A stretch of 11,046 nt of DNA from Hondaea fermentalgiana. Lineage: Eukaryota > Sar > Bigyra > Thraustochytrida > Thraustochytriidae. Made by a program: the position numbers and the translations under genes. Shown piece by piece: positions 1-7,000 of the stretch. The first letter of the stretch is position 1, and each line of letters starts with the position of its first letter. Where the stretch lies: the NCBI GenBank assembly GCA_014084085.1, contig NPFB01000074.1, forward strand, positions 127,730-138,775, written 5' to 3'. The notes beneath the pieces are model-generated. The model was not told where the DNA came from. It ran no database searches and worked only from the letters and a program-made list of their open reading frames with translations.

Positions 1-786
1 ACGGCCGCTGTCTTTGAAGACGACGGACGTACGATTCGTATCAACGGTGTCAAAAAATGGATCACCAATGCCGCGTACGCGGATTACATTGTTCTGGCGT
101 GCCGCACAGACATGTCCCTGCCCGCTGCCGTGGGTACCACCCTCATCATCGTGGACATGTCTCTCCCAGGCATCTCTGTGCGCAAAATTGGCCTCGGCGA
201 GCGTGCCGCCATCGCGGGCACCTCGTACATCGAGTTCGAGGACGTGCGCGTGCCAGCGGACAATATCATCGGGGGTCGGGCAAATCTCAATCTGGGCTTC
301 AGGCAGCTCATGCACAACCTCAACCACGAGCGCCTGTATTTGTCCACGCTATGCAACCGACTCTCGCGCGTTTGCGTCGAAGAGTCCTTCAAGTACGCGG
401 TCAAGCGCAAGACCTTTGGCAAGAGATTGGCGGATCACGATGTCATCAAAGCCAAGCTTGCGCGCATGGCAACCCGCGTCGAGCAAACGCAAGCTTGGAT
501 GGAAAGTATTGTGTACCAGCTCACGACCATGTCTCGCGCCGAGGCGAACGAGAATCTAGGCGACATCATTTGCGGGCTCAAGGCGGAAGTCGGAAATGTG
601 TACGAGTACTGCGCCGGAGAAACGACGCACATTTTCGGCGGCAACAGTCTTGACTCGCGGTCTGTGGGCCGGCGCATCCAGCCTCTTGCTGATAATACCA
701 AAGCGTACGTGATTCCGGCTGGCGCGACACTCATCATGGAACAACAAATGACCAAGCTTGCCATGAAGCGGCACGCCAAGCTCTAA
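1..786 (+). CDS. Acyl-CoA dehydrogenase, C-terminal 261 residues (5' partial), probably peroxisomal
   Basis: FAD-dependent alpha,beta-dehydrogenation of an acyl-CoA, the first step of beta-oxidation. The frame is open from base 1 and ends at TAA 784-786; the N-terminal helical domain lies outside the window. Seen here: the middle beta-domain (GVKKWITNAAYAD, then RKIGLGERAAIAGT and FEDVRVPADNIIG), then the C-terminal helical domain (LNHERL, KRKTFGKRL, HIFGGNSL). The usual MCAD-type catalytic Glu in 'YEGT' is replaced by Ala (PAGAT, partial residue 240). A Glu sits in LNHERL (residue 110), where isovaleryl- and long-chain acyl-CoA dehydrogenases carry their base. The protein ends KRHAKL; AKL is a canonical PTS1 tripeptide, so peroxisomal import is inferred. 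The family call is firm; substrate chain length cannot be read from the sequence. The first Met visible in frame (base 112) is internal and is not the start. Confidence 0.93.
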   Translation, partial: TAAVFEDDGRTIRINGVKKWITNAAYADYIVLACRTDMSLPAAVGTTLIIVDMSLPGISVRKIGLGERAAIAGTSYIEFEDVRVPADNIIGGRANLNLGFRQLMHNLNHERLYLSTLCNRLSRVCVEESFKYAVKRKTFGKRLADHDVIKAKLARMATRVEQTQAWMESIVYQLTTMSRAEANENLGDIICGLKAEVGNVYEYCAGETTHIFGGNSLDSRSVGRRIQPLADNTKAYVIPAGATLIMEQQMTKLAMKRHAKL

Positions 787-899
787 ATAAGAGCCTTTCT
801 TCCGACTCGCACCACTCACTCTAAGAAAGTCAGCAAAACGAAAAGAAAGGAAAAGTTGTCATGTCAGTCAGTCGATTGTGTCTTCATCTAAGAAATAAT

Positions 900-905
900 A
901 ATAAA
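900..905 (+). terminator. Poly(A) signal AATAAA for the acyl-CoA dehydrogenase gene
   Basis: A canonical AATAAA lies 114 bases after the stop codon, within AATAATAATAAAG. It fits 3'-end formation of the upstream plus-strand gene. The 240-bp gap (787-1026) separates two convergent genes. No TTTATT (minus-strand AATAAA) was seen in the gap, so the 3' end of the PI3-kinase transcript must use another signal. The A-rich stretch 834-857 reads as T-rich on the minus strand. Confidence 0.55.
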
Positions 906-974
906 GCATGACGGTATGCGCATGCCCAAGAAGAACAAACGTTCGAAAAGCCTTGGAGAAGAAATTCTCACCGC

Positions 975-994
975 TGGCTCGCAGATTCGAGCCA
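975..994. repeat. Perfect inverted repeat (7-bp arms, 6-base loop) in the convergent intergenic region
   Basis: TGGCTCG (975-981) and CGAGCCA (988-994) are exact reverse complements around CAGATT. The element lies about 33 bases past the PI3-kinase stop codon on the minus strand, so it would fall in that 3' UTR, and it is about 70 bases past the plus-strand AATAAA. A role in 3'-end formation or in separating convergent transcripts is possible, but a stem this short can arise by chance. Confidence 0.4.
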
Positions 995-1026
995 TCATGA
1001 TCCGCCGTGTACCACCTCGACAGGTT

Positions 1027-4000
1027 TTACGTCTTGATGTTGTGAATGAGATTGTCAAACCTCCGATATGTATCGCCCAACGCACTCTGGATCTCACGCT
1101 TAAAGGACTCTGAGGCTTCCTGCTCGGTCATTTCTAAACAGAGCTTTTGACAAAGATACAAAATTGAGTCGTCCGATGTGAGCTCCGGCATCCCCGCAGG
1201 GACCATGAGCCGAAAAAGATTCACGAGCGTGTTTCCATGCCGCCGCAAAATGTTGTAGGCGCGACAGCACAGCTTTACAAACTCCGAAAACGTCTTGTCG
1301 TTTTTCCCACCCATGACTGCAGCCATCTCTTTCGTGAATACAAAGGCCGTCCGCTCGCGCTTCACGCCATACTTTGACTTGAAATGACCAAGAAAATGGC
1401 CAAAGTCGATATGAAAGAGACGGCCGTCGCGATTCAACATAATGTTGTCCGAGTGCCGGTCTCCAATCCCAAGCACATAGGTCGCCACCACGTAGCCCGC
1501 GCAGCTACGGACGAAGCGGTCCCGCACGTCGTTAAAGTTTGAGCCGCCCCGATTACAGTCTTGAAGCCATTCGTAGAGCGTGCGCGATGAAAGAGCCCCG
1601 AGCTTTCCGTGTCGCTTTTGGATGTTAGCCGTCGTCTCCGAGTTCGTCACCACTTCGATCATGCCAAGCTCATTGCCCGTGGAGATGCATCGGTACGGTG
1701 TCATGCAGAGATCGAGGCCATCGCCCAGCCACATTTTGTCCATGAGACGAAGCATCTGTAAAGTCATCTGGTCCTGACGCAAGTCGTCACCGGCCTTGAA
1801 CATGATCAAAGTCGGCTCTCCGCCGCCCTCTGCCGGGTCCACGCTGGAGAACTTCAGCCAGAGGGGCTTCTTCTTTGAGTTCATTACTTTGCACTCCTTC
1901 ACCTGCAGCTTGCGAACCACAAGTCGCGGGTCGAGGCAAAGCTGAAAGCTACCTGGGAGCTGATCCGACACCTTCGAGAGCTCTGTTTGCGCAAAGGCGT
2001 GGCGGTCCGCCCGAGAAGACCCTTTTTGCCGTTGCACCGCATCAGCCACCTCCTTGAGCAGGTTCTGCACGTCCACCTCCTGACTTAAATCCTGCCGATG
2101 CGCGGGACTCGCGCACTCCAGGTACACGCGGAGAATGAGACCAAAACGTGGTCGCACGCGAGGATTGTGCATCTCCGATCGTAGGCTCCAGAACAGCTTT
2201 GTCCCGATCTCGCGCGGGCTCTGCCATGCCCGTCGGAGCAAGAAGCGCACCAAAAATGATTCGTGATACGGCTCGTACTTGATCGCTTGCGTGAGCTGAA
2301 TGAGCAGCTCACCGAGGTCCTCGTCCGTGAGGGGCTCAAGACACCGCACAGCGTATTCGCGAACACGGAGGTCTCCATGACACGAGTCCAAGAGCTCGAG
2401 GGCCTCCATGGGCTCTGGCACTTGCCATTGACCGGCAATCTCAAGCGCCATCTCTCGCTGCAAAGGGTCGCACCAATCTGCCGCGAAAAGAACACGTGGC
2501 AAAGCGTACGCGAGACCCACCAGTTTGTCCCGGTCTGCCCACAACGGCTTGAGTTTCTCGGCAGAGAGTTTGTAAAAAGCCACCGGGTCGAGGAGCAATG
2601 CGCGTCGAGTATCTTGGCTCACATCATTAGGAATTCCGAGATCTTCGGCTCTTGAGAGAGGTTTCGTGCCGTGGCGTCTCATTCTGCGCCCCCTGATGCC
2701 CCCTTGACCGGCGGGATTAGCGCGGTCGCTTGTGAGCTGGTCCTTGCCATTTCCCTCTTCGCTGCTTGTGGTGGAGCCGGCCGCGACACTTGTCGAGTTT
2801 CCACTTGCGAGCTTGAAGCGGGTCAGAATACTAGGCTTCTTGGTCCGCTTCGGCGAGACGCCGACACCACGTCGCGACTTGCGTTGCTTGCTGCCGCTTG
2901 CGTCCGCATTCGATGCATTCCGTTCCGTCTGATCCGAGGACTCGCCAAAGTTGCGCCCGCGCATACCTTTGGGATCCGGTGTGCGTAGTCCTGAGATGCT
3001 GACGCGAATCGGAGGAGGCAGTGCAAAATAGAGCGGCTTCCGGAACTCATCTAACTCAAGCTGAAGACGAGCCTGGTCCTGAAACTCGGGGAAACGGTTC
3101 ATGCAAGCGAGGTGCTTCTCCGCTTTGCCGGGCCACAACAGCGCAGATTGGCTGCCGGCGCGAAAGATATGGCGTTGATCAAACAATTGCAGCGACGCCC
3201 CCGCCACAACGGCGTGGTCTGCGTCAAGGGGCATCTGGGAGGGCGCTATTTGCGCCATTGCAAGCGCGGGGCCGAGGTCCTGGCTCGAGACATTACTCGA
3301 CCAGGCGTACATGGAAAGATCCATGGAGGAACCTGGTCCGCTGTACAAGGGTGAGACGGGCCCAGGAGTCGACCCATTTGCGCCGCTCGCTCCAGTCCCG
3401 AGACCGCCAGCGCCAGCGCCAGCGCCAGACGAGCTTACAGCGACCTTGCTCATCGCTGCAGCATTGTAGAGCGTGAAGCACAGCCGTGTGGTAAGGGGAA
3501 GGTGGTCCATGGTCGTGTTGAAAGATACCCATTGATCGAGGCGCACACTTGCAGCTTTGGCCTTGAAGCGGAAAAAATGCGAAATTTCCCGTGTCTCGAG
3601 AACGCGGGATGCATAGACGAGCTGGACACGCAGACCGAGCACGTGATCCATCTCCGCAAAGGCACTAGGGGGCGAAAGAAGGCCTTCAAGGCCAACGATG
3701 CGCACACGCAGAGGCCACGGACCTTCGCAAGGGCTTTGTTGCCCCCGCTGTACCTCGTCCCACGTGGGCTTGATCGCGAGCGACTCTTGCGTCATGCTTA
3801 ACATGAGTTTTGAGAACTCTTCCGGCGCAATACTGGGTTTGCCGGGAGTTGCCATGGTCACGGAAATCTCGTTCTCATTTCCTTCCCCGTTTGTAGGCGC
3901 GTCAGCATGCGACGAAAGTGGTGGTGGCGGTGGCACCTGCAAAGACGCATCCTCCGGAATCACGTCGCCACGATTGTCCGCAACATCGGCGACAGAAATC

Positions 4001-7000
4001 GCCGGCGGCGCCATCTCCTGCGATGAGACGGAAGAGCCCGAATCTGCGGACAAGGTGCGTGAGCTTCCTCGAGAGTTTTGCTTGGTCAGCTGCGGTCTGC
4101 CGAGAGGTAAATGCGAAAGCGTGCGACGCTTTGTCGCATCGCCGATGGACACCGGCGGCTTCAGCGGCCCCGGGCCACTTGCCGTTGCTGCCAAGGCAGC
4201 CGCTGCGCTGTTTGACGTTGTTGATGACGACGTTGACATGGACGATGCAGGGAGCAAGGAGGAAGAGGCGGCGCTGGCGGAGGCCCAGCGTCTATGCACG
4301 GGAACGCCGTGGGCTGGCTCGAGCGCAGAGGTGTTTTGACGTCCCGGTGTCGAACGCTGCTTTAAAAAGCTCAGCGCATGCACGCCGCTGCCGTTGGACG
4401 ACGGCGGGCGACGCAGGTCCACCAGCGCAAGGGTGATGTGGTTGCGACGGCCCGGTTGACATTTTGCCGCAATGTACTTGTACTGGCGCAGGGGGATCTC
4501 GCGATAGACGAGAAAGTCGTTGAGTGATTTTACTTTCAGACCGAAGAAATTTGGCCCGCCTGACGGGTCAATGTTGCGGCCCATTTTGTCAGCCATCTGG
4601 AACGCTTTGTCCACCACGTCCGCCACGGTGTCGTCGGTGTGGCTCTTGACGGTGGTTTCGCGCATTTGGTTGTCGACGCCGACAAGTTTGACAAAAACAT
4701 CTGTAGAGGCGCCCCACAGGTCCGGTCGGCTGCAAGGGTGCACATAAATGGGCCAACATTCATAGATGAGATGACAATCGCCCATGGTTTCGCCAACGCG
4801 AAAGAGCACGGTCGCGGCGTCGATGCTTTCTTGGTCCGCCATGACGTCCTCCCCGCGTGGAATGCTCGCCAAGGATTCGACGGGCGCTGTGATCCACTCA
4901 ATCTCTGTCGCCTCGTTGCGAAAAGAGGACACAGACGATCGAGCCGATGAGAAGGTGCTGCTCACCGAGGAGGACCGCGAAGCGCTCCGCCGGACGTCCC
5001 GCGAGGCCCCCATGTGTGTGAGCGATCCCAAGTTGCGCGAAGACCGCTTCATGGAGTCGCGGATCTCGGGAGAGGCCTTTCGGAGACGACGTGTCACCTT
5101 CTCGACAACATCACGCTTAATCTGGGGGCAGTCAGTGAGGAAGGCGCGAAAGGCCGCGCCGTCGAGAATGAGACAGCGGCACGGTCCCTCCATAACGCGC
5201 ACCGTGGCGGAGCGTGGCTCGCTGGCCAAGACCGCAATCTCGCCAAAGTACTCGTTTTCGCCTAGATAGACGTACTTCATTGGGTGCTCGTCATCGGGCG
5301 AGCCCTTGGAGTTGGCAAAAGCGCGACGACGCGCCTCTAGCTCCTCGCGGCGCGAATATGCCGATTTATTCCCACCTCGCATTGCCGTAGCGGCGGCTGC
5401 TGCCATCATCTGCGCCGGATCCGAGGGGACTTCGACGCGGACACGGCCCGATTCGATGACATAAAAATCAGTTCCGGGATCACCGGCCCGTACAATGACC
5501 TCATCGGTGGCGAAGGTGCGGTATTTGCACAGATGCGCGATTTGTTCGAGTTTATCCCGTGGGACGCTCTCGAAAAAGGGAATCTTATGCAAGGCTTGTG
5601 CAGATTTACGCCAGACAAAGTCAGAAAAGATGGGCGCAGCTTCTTCAACACATTCGATGAAGCTGGCGAGGTCCTTGCTGTCGAGGACGATGACCACCAA
5701 TTCCTCCAATGCCGTCGCCGTCTCGGCGCGCGGGTGGCCTCGAAGAAAAGCAGCCTCGCCAAAATATTGGCCTTCCCCAACGGTGTGACCGTCCCGTGAC
5801 ATTTGCACGCGACCGTGGACGATCACGTACAGATGGCGGCTAGCATCGCCTTCTTGATAAATGGTGTCTCTCGCCTGGAACTTTCGAAAATAGAAGAGAG
5901 GCCCTAGTAAACGTAGACTTGACTGCGAAAGCCCCGAAAAGATGTCCAAGGTGCCAAGTACCTCATTCGATCGGAATCTGGCCATGTGCGCAAGCTCGGC
6001 GGCAAAACCGGGCGCGCGAGCCTGAAAGTTTGCGTAATTTGCCTTGGTCAAACGGAGCACTGTGCACGGTCCGTGTGTGCGATACGTGGCGGGGGTCGTT
6101 ACCCCTTGATCGAGAGCAATCGACTCGCCAAACCATTGACCCGCACGGACAGATCGCAGTCGTGCCTCGCGATGGGACATATCCATGTGTCCCTTGAGGA
6201 CAATTGTGAGTGTCGGCTCTTGCTGAACCCGCTCGCTCTGAGCGACCTCGCCATCCCTTAGCACCTTTAATTCAAACGGACACGAATCCTGCGTGACATC
6301 AAGCACGGCAAGATCTTCGTCGGCCCGTCCGTGGCGAAGAGTAATAAAGAACATGAGATTTTCCAGGTGCAGATTCCGCGCCATTTCAAGGGGAGAGCCC
6401 GTTTCTGGACGCGCAGGCGGTCCTTCTGGTGAGCTCGACTTGCCACTGACAGGCTCCTTTGCGCCCCGACGCACGCCGGGACTTTGTGCGTCATAGTTGT
6501 TTCGTCCATCATTTCCAGCGTCAGTGTTCTCGCCCATGTCTTCACCGTCAGAACTCAAGGCTGTCATTTTTTGCGAGATTGAGGCTACCTCCTCGACCTT
6601 GATGAGCTTGAGGTAGTTGCGAGGCACGATTCCAGCCTGGCCATCGTAGTCGTTGCGTGCGGTCCACCATTCGATTCCTTCGACTGCATCAACCCAGAGA
6701 AAATCTCCCTTTGTAAAGCTGAGTTCGCCAGGCTCGCGGCCTACAAAGTCGTATTGACACACAGCGATTGACCCATCCATTTGTACACTTGACCTGCGAC
6801 TCTGACGAGACGGCAGTCTGCGTATTGACCCGCTTTCTTCCGTGGCAACATCCTCTGAAGAATCATGTAATGCTGCTAGCTCCTCATCTTCAGCGTCACC
6901 GTGTCCTTCATCCTCGGAGGCAAAAGCAGCAGCACGACTACCACTCGTCTCGGAGGGAATACGTCGTATGGCAGCTTGGCTTTGTCCCTCTACTGCATCG

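Noticed and set aside
1027..1044. PI3-kinase C-terminus as a ligand for the neighbouring PDZ domain
   Set aside because: It ends in NIKT, with no hydrophobic last residue, so it does not fit PDZ ligand classes.
916..1113. 65-residue basic plus-strand frame in the convergent gap
   Set aside because: It has an ATG but overlaps the conserved C-terminal helix of the PI3-kinase on the other strand, resembles nothing known and lies after the poly(A) signal.
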